A stretch of 44,015 nucleotides of DNA from Thermoplasmata archaeon (GTDB lineage Archaea; Thermoplasmatota; Thermoplasmata; Thermoplasmatales; Thermoplasmataceae), in assembly GCA_021785735.1 (NCBI GenBank), contig JAJYEP010000002.1, forward strand, positions 1-44,015, in the 5' to 3' direction. Shown here piece by piece: positions 1-8,785 of this stretch. The first letter of the stretch is position 1, and each line of letters opens with the position of its first letter. Below the pieces are notes generated by a model. It was not told where the DNA came from and searched no databases. It worked only from the letters and a program-made list of their open reading frames with translations. The position numbers were made by a program, and so were the translations under genes.

Positions 1-1
1 A

Positions 2-112
2 GCTCCTGCGATTATTCTTGGTATTATTGAGATCGTTCTGGGTATATTTTCACTGTACTTCCTGATACCTGGAGTATTGCTTCTGATTGCCGGCATTGCC
101 TTATCCCTCTGA
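2..112 (+). CDS. C-terminal fragment of a small membrane protein (truncated by window edge)
   Basis: Frame 2 is open from the window edge to TGA at 110-112; hydrophobic translation APAIILGIIEIVLGIFSLYFLIPGVLLLIAGIALSL. Confidence 0.5.
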   Translation, partial: APAIILGIIEIVLGIFSLYFLIPGVLLLIAGIALSL

Positions 113-221
113 GTTTTGTCGCCGTAAACCTCAGTGATTCCCAGACATTATGGCAGCACATCTGAAAGCTTTGATAAATTGCCTTTCACCCCAATTTAAA
201 ATATAGATCTTATCATTTCTT

Positions 222-1331
222 GTGTTGATGGATTCACACTTCTCTCATTTTAGCGATGAAAAATTTCAGAATGAGCTTCTTGGAAAGTTGAATTTACTGC
301 AGTACTGCAAATCAATTGATGAACTTAGAGCTACGTGCAATCTTATCCTGGATATGATCAGGTTGAACCATGACTTTATGGCCAGTGATTTTTTGCCTTC
401 TGGTGATGCTGATATTAAGATTGGTTTGGAATCTCTGACCAAAGAACTGAAACAGATACGCGATTCCTTTACGTTTGAGCGAGGAATGTATTATACGCGC
501 AGGCTGTTAAAATCTCTCACGCAAAGTAGGACCACAAAAATAAATGATATAAATCTGCTGAGATGGAAAGATTATGGGGATATTCTCACAGACAGTTTCT
601 GGAGTTTTGAAAGACGGACGAGGCAGGGTTCACACAGCGGATGGTATTGGGGAAATTTTGTTCCGCAGATACCAAACCAGCTATTGCGAAGATATACAAA
701 GCAAAATGACTGGGTGCTTGATCCATTCTCTGGAAGCGGAACCACCTTAATCGAGTGCAAAAGACTTGGAAGAAACGGAGTCGGGATTGAACTGAACCCA
801 GCAGTTGTTCAGGAATCGAAAAAAGTAATTGACGCGGAAGATAATCCGTTTAATGTAAAGATCAATCTTCTTAATGCAGATAGTTCTGCTGCAACAAAGG
901 AAGATATTTTCGCTGATGCTCCTGTGAGTTCTTTTCAGTTCATTATTCTCCATCCCCCTTATTCCAACATAATAAGATTCAGCAAGGATTCCCGTGATCT
1001 GTCGAATTTCGAATCAACGTCGGACTTTCTCAGCGCATTCGAAAAGATAGTTGAAAACGTGAAAACTTATCTGGATGATGGAAGATACATGGGTCTCGTC
1101 ATTGGTGATAAGTTCAGCCACGGGGAATGGATTCCTCTTGGTTTTATGACAATGAATCAGGTACTGAAGCATGAATTCACTCTCAAAAGCATTGTGGTGA
1201 AAAACTTTGAGGATACACGTGGAAAACGCAACTCTTCAGATCTCTGGAGATACAGGGCTCTTTTGGGAGGATATTATGTGTTCAAACATGAGTACATATT
1301 TATATTCAGGAAGGAAAAAGGAAGGGATTGA
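222..1331 (+). CDS. Site-specific DNA methyltransferase (N4/N6-type, HPPY variant)
   Basis: SAM motif DPFSGSGTTLIECKRLGRNGVGIELNP followed by catalytic-type motif LHPPYSNI; start may be ATG at 228. Confidence 0.8.
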   Translation: MLMDSHFSHFSDEKFQNELLGKLNLLQYCKSIDELRATCNLILDMIRLNHDFMASDFLPSGDADIKIGLESLTKELKQIRDSFTFERGMYYTRRLLKSLTQSRTTKINDINLLRWKDYGDILTDSFWSFERRTRQGSHSGWYWGNFVPQIPNQLLRRYTKQNDWVLDPFSGSGTTLIECKRLGRNGVGIELNPAVVQESKKVIDAEDNPFNVKINLLNADSSAATKEDIFADAPVSSFQFIILHPPYSNIIRFSKDSRDLSNFESTSDFLSAFEKIVENVKTYLDDGRYMGLVIGDKFSHGEWIPLGFMTMNQVLKHEFTLKSIVVKNFEDTRGKRNSSDLWRYRALLGGYYVFKHEYIFIFRKEKGRD

Positions 1332-1466
1332 ACATCCTGTCTATTTTCACAGAGAATTTCCTGAATACACCGTAATTTGAATGATAACCAGATTATAATG
1401 ATAGAAATATAACTTAAACACCGGTTTCTCCATTTTCTACTGTGTGGAAAATTTAAATATAGAAGA

Positions 1467-2906
1467 GTGTTTAATTCTGCCATGGAAAATGTACAAGGAA
1501 CTCATGAGGTGCATGTTCCAAGACGTTCCGTGATCACAACGCTCTCTGCCATGGGGTATTTTTTGGATGGATATGATTTGAGCGTGATTTCGGTCTTTAC
1601 GCTGGTCTTGGTCACCTACAAGATATTTTCTTACGACGCATTCACTGAGTCGTTCGTAACCGGCTCTGCCCTTCTTGGAGCTTTCGTGGGGGCAGTACTG
1701 TTTGGACATTACGCTGACAGGATAGGGCGAAGATATCTGTATATATTTGATCTGGTATTCTTTGCTGTATTTGCAGTCCTAACTGCGTTCTCGACAAACA
1801 TATACGAGATGATAATCTTCAGATTCTTCATAGGATGGGGAGTCGGCGCAGATTATGCTCTAAGCCCTGTGTATTCCACGGAGATGTATCCTAACAAGAA
1901 GAGAGGAGCAGGATACGGTTGGGTGTGGACGTTCTGGAGCATAGGAGCAGCGACGGCATTCCTTATAGGATGGGTGTTTTTCCTCCACGACCCGCTGAAC
2001 GGATGGAGATACACTCTTGGAATCGGTGCAATCCCTGCTGTAATAGTGGTTATCCTGAGAACAAGAATGCCTGAATCAACGAGGTGGAAAGTTGTCGATG
2101 AAGGTTTGGTACCAGGTTCGAGTGTAAACAAGGTTGCAGAAAAGATAGGTATTACGCCATCAGATCTGCAAGCCCTTCTTGACGAAAGACAGAGGGAAGT
2201 CAATATAGCCTCCGGATCTCTTTCCTCACTATTCAAAGGGGAATACGGGAAGCGTACTGCAATAGTGTGGATTCAATGGATCATGTATGATATAGCAGGA
2301 TACGGTATTGGACTCTATTCTCCTCTAATACTGAAGGGTCTTGGAGTTGCTGGATCAACCTCACTTCTGTTCTCATTCGTGTTCTACATGCCGGTCGGAT
2401 TCCTTGGTGCGTTCGGGGCAGTTATGCTCAACGACAGGGTGGGTAGAAGACCTCTGCAGATAATCGGTTTCGGCGGCATGGCTATTGCAATGCTTCTGTT
2501 CTTCTTTGCGTCCGAGGGTACGGGTGCTTTGTTCCTCGGGATAGGAATACTGGCATTCATCATAGACTATGGAATCGGAAACCTTGGACCTGGCAACACG
2601 ATGGGACTTTACGCGATAGAGTTGCTTCCAACGAAGCTCAGATCCTCATCGATGGGCGGAGCAACTGGAATAACAAGGATAGTATCATTCCTTTCCGCAT
2701 TCCTGTTCCCGTATCTTTCGAAACCAACAGTACTGGGACATGCCGGGTTCTTTACTGTCCTGCTGATTGTGATGGTTGGCGCTTTCCTCTTTACCATATT
2801 CTACACACCAGAAACAAAAGGTCTCACACTGGAGGAAATTGCCCTGGCATCATACAAGCGTGAACATGGATTCCCGAAACTAGTGCTGCCGTCAACGAAG
2901 AAATAA
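1467..2906 (+). CDS. MFS transporter (sugar/aromatic acid transporter-like)
   Basis: 12-TM-like hydrophobic pattern; MFS signatures GHYADRIGRRYLY and LNDRVGRRPLQ, C-terminal PETKGLTLEEI; ATG at 1482 is an alternative start. Confidence 0.85.
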   Translation: MFNSAMENVQGTHEVHVPRRSVITTLSAMGYFLDGYDLSVISVFTLVLVTYKIFSYDAFTESFVTGSALLGAFVGAVLFGHYADRIGRRYLYIFDLVFFAVFAVLTAFSTNIYEMIIFRFFIGWGVGADYALSPVYSTEMYPNKKRGAGYGWVWTFWSIGAATAFLIGWVFFLHDPLNGWRYTLGIGAIPAVIVVILRTRMPESTRWKVVDEGLVPGSSVNKVAEKIGITPSDLQALLDERQREVNIASGSLSSLFKGEYGKRTAIVWIQWIMYDIAGYGIGLYSPLILKGLGVAGSTSLLFSFVFYMPVGFLGAFGAVMLNDRVGRRPLQIIGFGGMAIAMLLFFFASEGTGALFLGIGILAFIIDYGIGNLGPGNTMGLYAIELLPTKLRSSSMGGATGITRIVSFLSAFLFPYLSKPTVLGHAGFFTVLLIVMVGAFLFTIFYTPETKGLTLEEIALASYKREHGFPKLVLPSTKK

Positions 2907-2918
2907 ACATAAATGGGG

Positions 2919-3605
2919 CTAGATAAGCAGCCCCAGTCTTTCCCATTCAATTATATTTTTTTTGTATTTATTTTTCAATTCCTCGTTTATCTTGCCACCA
3001 AAGCTTTCTCCAATCTTTTCACCGATTTCCCCAACCTTGGGGCTGCCTGAAGATTCTCTAAGAATATCTATTATTGCAGCGGATATGCACGCATAATCAT
3101 CGATCTTGCTTGAATAGTACCTGGGAACCTTGAATTCCAGTGTTGAATACAGAATGAAGGTAAGAGTGGGGATTCGCATCATCCCTATGTCAGCACTCTT
3201 CCGCCACTTGGAAATGATCTTGTATGAGGGGGGAGGAAGTTCGGTGATGAAGTTAAGAAAGCCCGTGATTTCGTCTGCCATTTCCTGGCTCAGTTTTTCG
3301 TAATGGAAGCCATCCTCAGACGGGACCAGCATTCTAGGCTGTTCATCGACCATGCCGTTTATTTCACCTGATATGTGTTCGAGAATCTCCTTTATCTTGG
3401 CATAGTCCCTGCTTCTCTCAGAAAAATAATGTTTTCTGTCCATGTAGAGCAGCTTTATTCCCTGGGCTATGTAACTCCTCAATAACACATCCTTGTCCTG
3501 ATCAAATTTACTTCTGGCTCTCCTAAGCTGCATCAGTTGATTATTTATCTGATACATATATCCTTTCCGTGGTGCAAACACTTGATCAACGCTAAAAAAT
3601 TTCAA
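2919..3605 (-). CDS. Hypothetical protein
   Basis: 228 aa ORF with charged/helical composition, no recognised family; TTG at 3605 or ATG near 3557 as start. Confidence 0.6.
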   Translation of the reverse strand: MKFFSVDQVFAPRKGYMYQINNQLMQLRRARSKFDQDKDVLLRSYIAQGIKLLYMDRKHYFSERSRDYAKIKEILEHISGEINGMVDEQPRMLVPSEDGFHYEKLSQEMADEITGFLNFITELPPPSYKIISKWRKSADIGMMRIPTLTFILYSTLEFKVPRYYSSKIDDYACISAAIIDILRESSGSPKVGEIGEKIGESFGGKINEELKNKYKKNIIEWERLGLLI

Positions 3606-3614
3606 AGAGCTATA

Positions 3615-3773
3615 TTGTACAATGACCTGATATCTGGAATAATGTTTCTTGCTGGAAGCATTCTTTTTTTTCTGGGATCGTTTTCAACCGGAATACTGTT
3701 GTTCATAATTGGCAGTGCGGAAATGGTTATCAGCCCGGCCTACAAGATAATAATGGGAAATGACCGCAGTTGA
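3615..3773 (+). CDS. Small hydrophobic membrane protein
   Basis: ORF from the track (3537..3773), trimmed to TTG 3615 to avoid overlap with the divergent gene; about two TM segments (IMFLAGSILFFLGSFSTGILLFIIGSA). Confidence 0.4.
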   Translation: MYNDLISGIMFLAGSILFFLGSFSTGILLFIIGSAEMVISPAYKIIMGNDRS

Positions 3774-4025
3774 CACCCCTATCTTTATTATCATTTGATT
3801 CGCGCATCCGCCCGATAGTCCTTAAAGTTTTGGTCTGATCCCACTAATGGAAGCAGTCATTAAGATTGCCTCCAGAAGATCAGATCAGAGATTTTTCAAA
3901 TTGATCCAATATCAAGCAAAAGATGCTTGGCGTAACACTATCCATCCCATAACCCTTTTGCTCACAGTGTTTACATAACATTTATTAATTATCATAATCT
4001 ACATAATTTCGCAATAGGTGAGTGA

Positions 4026-5705
4026 ATGACTAAATTTGTTCTTGTATCAGACAGTACTTTGAGTTATGAATACAGAAACTTTCCACTGTTAGATTTTCTC
4101 CCCTGTGCACCTTCCAGAAGCATACCTGCTTCGATATACAAATTCCTGAGAGGACCTGCTCCTCCAGCCAGGCCAAATGGTGAACTTCTCTTTGCACCAT
4201 ACGCATTGCGGAAACTGGAAGCTTCGCTCTTGAGAAAATACGATCGAAAAGATGTCGTTGTGGCACATGAGGACTATCTCCAGAATTTCATAAAGGACGA
4301 TACCGAAATAATTGGCATAACCACAATGGATCCCCTTGGAACCGGACCGACCACCATGTCATACTACGCCCTCATGGGCGGGGAAATGATGGCATGGGTG
4401 CGAAGAGACTGGGAGGAACTTATTGCAAAGATAAACGCCATAAGAAAAGGAAAAAAGGCCAAATTGATAGTGGGTGGTCCCGGTGTCTGGGAATTTACGG
4501 TAATGCCAGAGACCATAGAACAGTACAAATTTGATTATATATTCCAGGGTGAGGCCGACGATATTGCCCCACTTCTTTTCGAGCAGATTGTCGAAGATAA
4601 CATTGATCCGTCGCTCTTCTACCGCGGCTATATGTCCTATGATGATCATTTCCGGAGGGTCCTGAAGAAGGATGACAGGTTTATCGCCAGAGGGATCTCT
4701 GCGAGTGCGTATCCGAAGCTGGAAGACATTCCTGAAATAGTAAACCCTTCAGTGAAAGGCATGGTGGAGGTGATGAGGGGATGCGGTGTTGGATGCGACT
4801 TTTGCGAAGTCACGCTGAGGCCTTTGAGGTACTATTCTCCTGAAATGGTTGCAAGAGAACTTGCAGTGAATACAAGAGCCGGAATCAAGAACGCATGGCT
4901 GCATTCTGATGAGATATTCGGATACAAGCACGGAAACATGTTCGCTCCAAATGAGGAGGCTCTCACCGATCTCTTCAACGCAGCAATGTCTGTACCGGGA
5001 ATAGAGACCTCCAACCCGACGCATGGCAGAATTTCAATACCGGCAGGATATCCGGATATGATAGCGAAATTTTCCAAAATCCTGAAGGCCGGCCCTAAAA
5101 ACTGGATTGGCGTTCAGACCGGGGTTGAGACCGGAAGCGATGAACTGGCGAAGAAGCACATGCCAAACAAGACACTTCCCCTTCACATTGGACCGGATGG
5201 ATCCTGGAGGGAAATCGTATGGCAGGGTGTTTACGTTGAGACCAGAAATTACTGGAGACCTGCATTTACAATTCAGGTGGGGCAGGAGGGAGAGACGGAG
5301 GAGGATTACTGGGATACTATTGGTATGATTAACAATCTGAGTCACTCCTTTGTTGACGGCAGGCCATTTGAATTCACCATCACGCCGCTTGTGAATGTTC
5401 CTCTCGGCAGGATAAAGTCGCATACGCTGAACAAGAGCCTTCTAACCAGGGATCAGCTTGCAGTTTATTATGCATCATACCTGCATCTTGCCAAGATAGC
5501 TGCGAGGGACGGTTTCCGTGATACAGAGGGCAATTTCTTTGCCAGAGCAGGCACAGGATCCCTGATTTCCGGTGGCGGTTTCCTGATGCTAAAATATGTT
5601 GAGAGGATTGCGAGAAAGGCTGGCGTTGATATTGAGAAGATAAAGAGTTATGGTGTTCCGTCCACGCGGGAGATCAGTTCCATGAGCCAGCTCGCCAGGG
5701 CATGA
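4026..5705 (+). CDS. Radical SAM protein with B12-binding-like N-terminal region
   Basis: CGVGCDFC (CxxxCxxC) cluster motif; N-terminal Rossmann-like region IVGGPGVWEF, FQGEAD; AGGTGA upstream of ATG. Confidence 0.8.
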   Translation: MTKFVLVSDSTLSYEYRNFPLLDFLPCAPSRSIPASIYKFLRGPAPPARPNGELLFAPYALRKLEASLLRKYDRKDVVVAHEDYLQNFIKDDTEIIGITTMDPLGTGPTTMSYYALMGGEMMAWVRRDWEELIAKINAIRKGKKAKLIVGGPGVWEFTVMPETIEQYKFDYIFQGEADDIAPLLFEQIVEDNIDPSLFYRGYMSYDDHFRRVLKKDDRFIARGISASAYPKLEDIPEIVNPSVKGMVEVMRGCGVGCDFCEVTLRPLRYYSPEMVARELAVNTRAGIKNAWLHSDEIFGYKHGNMFAPNEEALTDLFNAAMSVPGIETSNPTHGRISIPAGYPDMIAKFSKILKAGPKNWIGVQTGVETGSDELAKKHMPNKTLPLHIGPDGSWREIVWQGVYVETRNYWRPAFTIQVGQEGETEEDYWDTIGMINNLSHSFVDGRPFEFTITPLVNVPLGRIKSHTLNKSLLTRDQLAVYYASYLHLAKIAARDGFRDTEGNFFARAGTGSLISGGGFLMLKYVERIARKAGVDIEKIKSYGVPSTREISSMSQLARA

Positions 5706-5788
5706 CCTGATTATATATACAATAATTTTTACCATTATTCCACTTTTTCTAAAACAACCTTAATTAACAGATTACGGTATTCTAATCT

Positions 5789-7561
5789 GTGAAATCCGGC
5801 GATTCTTTCCTTGGTTTGACATTTGAATTCTCCAGCACTGATAAGAAGGAACTACTGGAACAGATCACAGAAAACTATTATCGCATCTTCTCACAGAGAC
5901 CCACTATAAGCCTCAGTCAGTCATGGTCCGGGTCGATAGACATACTAAAAAAATCAGTCGCCGATGGCATACCGGTCATAATAGAGTATATCTTTCCAAT
6001 AGGTCTTGAAAGGGTTGATTTCATTCTGGTGGGTTCAGGAAGGGCATTGCTAATCGAGATGAAAGGGTGGAAGAAATATGAGGAGCTGAACGAATATGTG
6101 GTAAGCACCGATCTTGGAATGCAACCTCCTCCCTGCTATCAGGCAGAAAATTATCTGTCCAAATTTCAGAATTTCCACAGCGCCGGTAAGGATATGAATT
6201 TCGACAGTTGTGTAATGATGTATCATACCACCGACGGAAAGGATTGCCAGATCTTTTATTCCCCCGAGGAACTGAGCAGGAAGATCTCGCCGATACGGGA
6301 AAACCCCGGGAATCGTGAAGACGTAGAGAAAATAATTGAGGGACATTTTGTGTTTTCAAAACCCCTGATAGACTTTGTGAAAATGAATAAGGACCGCCTG
6401 CTTGAATCGCCATCAAGAGCACTCCAGGGTAGCGGTTTAGGCCTTTCCTCTGATCAGTCCGTTGCAGTGGGAAGAGTGCTGTTGAATCTGAGGAAAGGGG
6501 AGTCTACGGTTTATTTAATAAGGGGCACCATGGGATCCGGAAAAACTCTTGTCGCACTTACCATGCTTTTCACTGCGGTGAGCCAGGGTTTCCATGCCCT
6601 TCTCGGGTACAGAAACAACCGTCTTATCAACACCCTAAGAAAATCTGTTGATCCAAGAGTGAGGGATCTTCTCCAGTTTTACTCCACCGGGTTTTACGGA
6701 ACCGGCATAGGTGAGCCAAACTTCAGGGATTCCTTCATTAAGGACGGACTGGACCTCGTGATCTACGATGAGGCGCAGCGCATGACAAAATCTGTCATTG
6801 AGCTTTCCATGATCAGATCGCCCGTCTCTGTCTATTTTTTTGACGAGGAGCAGATTCTTCTGGGAGACGAGCAAGGAACAAGGGATAACTTTCTCCAGAT
6901 CGCCAGGGCCCATGGAAAGAATGTGGTGGAAATTGAGCTGAACGGTATATACAGGGTCAGGGACGGAAGAAGATATGACATATTCCTGAGATCGCTGCTT
7001 TCAGGGTCCCCTGAAAAAGTTTCCTTCGATTATGACTTCAGATGCTACAGCGATCTTTCGTTGCTGCTAAAAGAGCTTGAGATGCACAGCAAGAAGGGGG
7101 AAAAGGTTGCTCTTGTTGCATCCTTCACTGAGAGCGAAGGAAGAAAGGTCAAGGTGAGAATTAGGGAACCGCATATAGAATGGCTGATGGACCCTAAAAC
7201 TGAGTACCCGGCCTACTGGATAGATCAGGTGGATGTGCTGAAGAAGTGTGCCTCCGTATATGGTTCACAGGGATTCGAGGCCGACTTTGTGGGCGTAATC
7301 TGGGGAAAGGATCTTGTCTGGAGGAATGGATGGAAAATAGATCCCGGTGCCATCACAGATGATGTGGGAGGTCAGAATTCCCTCAAGCGGCTTTCAGTCA
7401 CGAACACTCAGATGGCAAGGGAGCTCTTGGTCAACCGCTACAGAATACTTCTAACAAGAGGGATAAAGGGCACGTTTGTATATTTTGAGGACAATGAGAC
7501 CATGAAATACGTTGAATCGATGACCCCCGGAGCACTCATTAAGGATGTCACTACGGGGTGA
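5789..7561 (+). CDS. DUF2075-family helicase (Schlafen group 3-like) with N-terminal PD-(D/E)XK-like nuclease region
   Basis: Walker A GTMGSGKT, DEAQ box LVIYDEAQR, YGSQGFEADFVGVIWGKDL and NRYRILLTRGIKGTFVYFED typical of DUF2075; N-terminal EY..RVDFILVGSGRALLIEMKGW fits E-D-ExK; GTG start. Confidence 0.8.
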   Translation: MKSGDSFLGLTFEFSSTDKKELLEQITENYYRIFSQRPTISLSQSWSGSIDILKKSVADGIPVIIEYIFPIGLERVDFILVGSGRALLIEMKGWKKYEELNEYVVSTDLGMQPPPCYQAENYLSKFQNFHSAGKDMNFDSCVMMYHTTDGKDCQIFYSPEELSRKISPIRENPGNREDVEKIIEGHFVFSKPLIDFVKMNKDRLLESPSRALQGSGLGLSSDQSVAVGRVLLNLRKGESTVYLIRGTMGSGKTLVALTMLFTAVSQGFHALLGYRNNRLINTLRKSVDPRVRDLLQFYSTGFYGTGIGEPNFRDSFIKDGLDLVIYDEAQRMTKSVIELSMIRSPVSVYFFDEEQILLGDEQGTRDNFLQIARAHGKNVVEIELNGIYRVRDGRRYDIFLRSLLSGSPEKVSFDYDFRCYSDLSLLLKELEMHSKKGEKVALVASFTESEGRKVKVRIREPHIEWLMDPKTEYPAYWIDQVDVLKKCASVYGSQGFEADFVGVIWGKDLVWRNGWKIDPGAITDDVGGQNSLKRLSVTNTQMARELLVNRYRILLTRGIKGTFVYFEDNETMKYVESMTPGALIKDVTTG

Positions 7562-7624
7562 AACTGAACCTCATGGTCTTTTTCATTTCCTTCGGGTGTT
7601 AATGATATTCTTTCATAACCCGAA

Positions 7625-8785
7625 TTGAAACTTAAAATTCAGGTAACGAATCAGGACAGGTTCATCATGCTGCTTGTACGTGATCCTGAACCTCTCGATT
7701 CATCATATATTCCGGAAAAGATCAATCTCAGGTCCAGGGAAATCAAGTACATAAATCAGAATCTCGTTGCACCATTGCGGGAGGGAAAAGGTTCAACGCT
7801 TATGGCTTATGGTAATTCTGGCGTTGGCAAAACTGTGACCGCCAAATATATCATCAGGGAAAATAGTGATCTCATAACCGTTTATGAGAACGCGCTTTCC
7901 TCCTCAAGCCTGAGGCAGGTCATCTCGGATGCCCTAATGAAAATGGGCAGGATTAACACCGTGAGCAACATCGGATTCGACTACATTTTCAAGACGATGA
8001 AAACCCTCTCCCTGGAAAAGAAGAAAAACATACTGCTGATCATAGATGAGGCAAGAAACGTGGTCAGATCCGATCCGGAAGGTTTCCGCAGCCTTGTTAT
8101 GGCCAGCGAGTCCTACGGGTTTGGACTGTCCACCATGCTCATTTCAATCGAGAATCCCATGATCTACGTCCAGGGAGATCTCATAAGGCCGGGATACCCT
8201 GTTTTCATGCTCAAATTCAGCCCTTACACGAGGAGTGAGCTGTTCGGAATATTGAAGGAACGCTGCGACCAGAGCCTTGTTGAGTCTGCTTATGATGATG
8301 TTCTTATTGATTTCATAGCAGGCATAGCGGAGCAGTTTGGGAGCGCAAGAGTCGCCATAGAACTCCTTCAGAAGGCTGCCCACCTTGCCGAGTACAGGGG
8401 TGGGGATTACGTATCCAGCGACGATGTGCGAGCTGCAAGAGCGATGATCAACCCCTTCTTTACAGAGAGCAAGCTTTCGGAGCTTGATGCGGGTGAACTG
8501 ATTGCCCTGCTTTCCATATGCAAGTGCATCGGGAGCGGCATAAGAACCAATGTCAGCTGTGTTTCCAGGTCTGCTGCACAGCTTCGGGAAGAATACAGCA
8601 TGCCCAGGATCAGGAATTTCAATCTGTACAGGATTTTGAGAAAACTTGAGAATTCCGGACTGATAGAGAGTAAGATTATTGGGCTTGGAGATCGGAGAGG
8701 AGTGAACAAGGTGATCGAAATAAACGATCTTCCTGTATCCGTACTTTCAGAAAAGATCCAGAGTCTTATTGAAAGGCTTCTCTGA
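7625..8785 (+). CDS. Orc1/Cdc6-family AAA+ ATPase (replication initiator or paralog)
   Basis: N-terminal VRDPEPLDSSYIPEKI; Walker A YGNSGVGKT; Walker B LLIIDEA; sensor-2-like FGSARVAIELLQKA; C-terminal winged-helix LSELDAGELIALLSIC...LENSGLIE. TTG start, ATG at 7667 alternative. Confidence 0.85.
   Translation: MKLKIQVTNQDRFIMLLVRDPEPLDSSYIPEKINLRSREIKYINQNLVAPLREGKGSTLMAYGNSGVGKTVTAKYIIRENSDLITVYENALSSSSLRQVISDALMKMGRINTVSNIGFDYIFKTMKTLSLEKKKNILLIIDEARNVVRSDPEGFRSLVMASESYGFGLSTMLISIENPMIYVQGDLIRPGYPVFMLKFSPYTRSELFGILKERCDQSLVESAYDDVLIDFIAGIAEQFGSARVAIELLQKAAHLAEYRGGDYVSSDDVRAARAMINPFFTESKLSELDAGELIALLSICKCIGSGIRTNVSCVSRSAAQLREEYSMPRIRNFNLYRILRKLENSGLIESKIIGLGDRRGVNKVIEINDLPVSVLSEKIQSLIERLL

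Noticed and set aside
3847-3978. 43-codon ORF MEAVIKIASRRSDQRFFKLIQYQAKDAWR... in the intergenic region
   Set aside because: Too short and no recognisable family; might be a gene remnant but cannot be supported from sequence alone.
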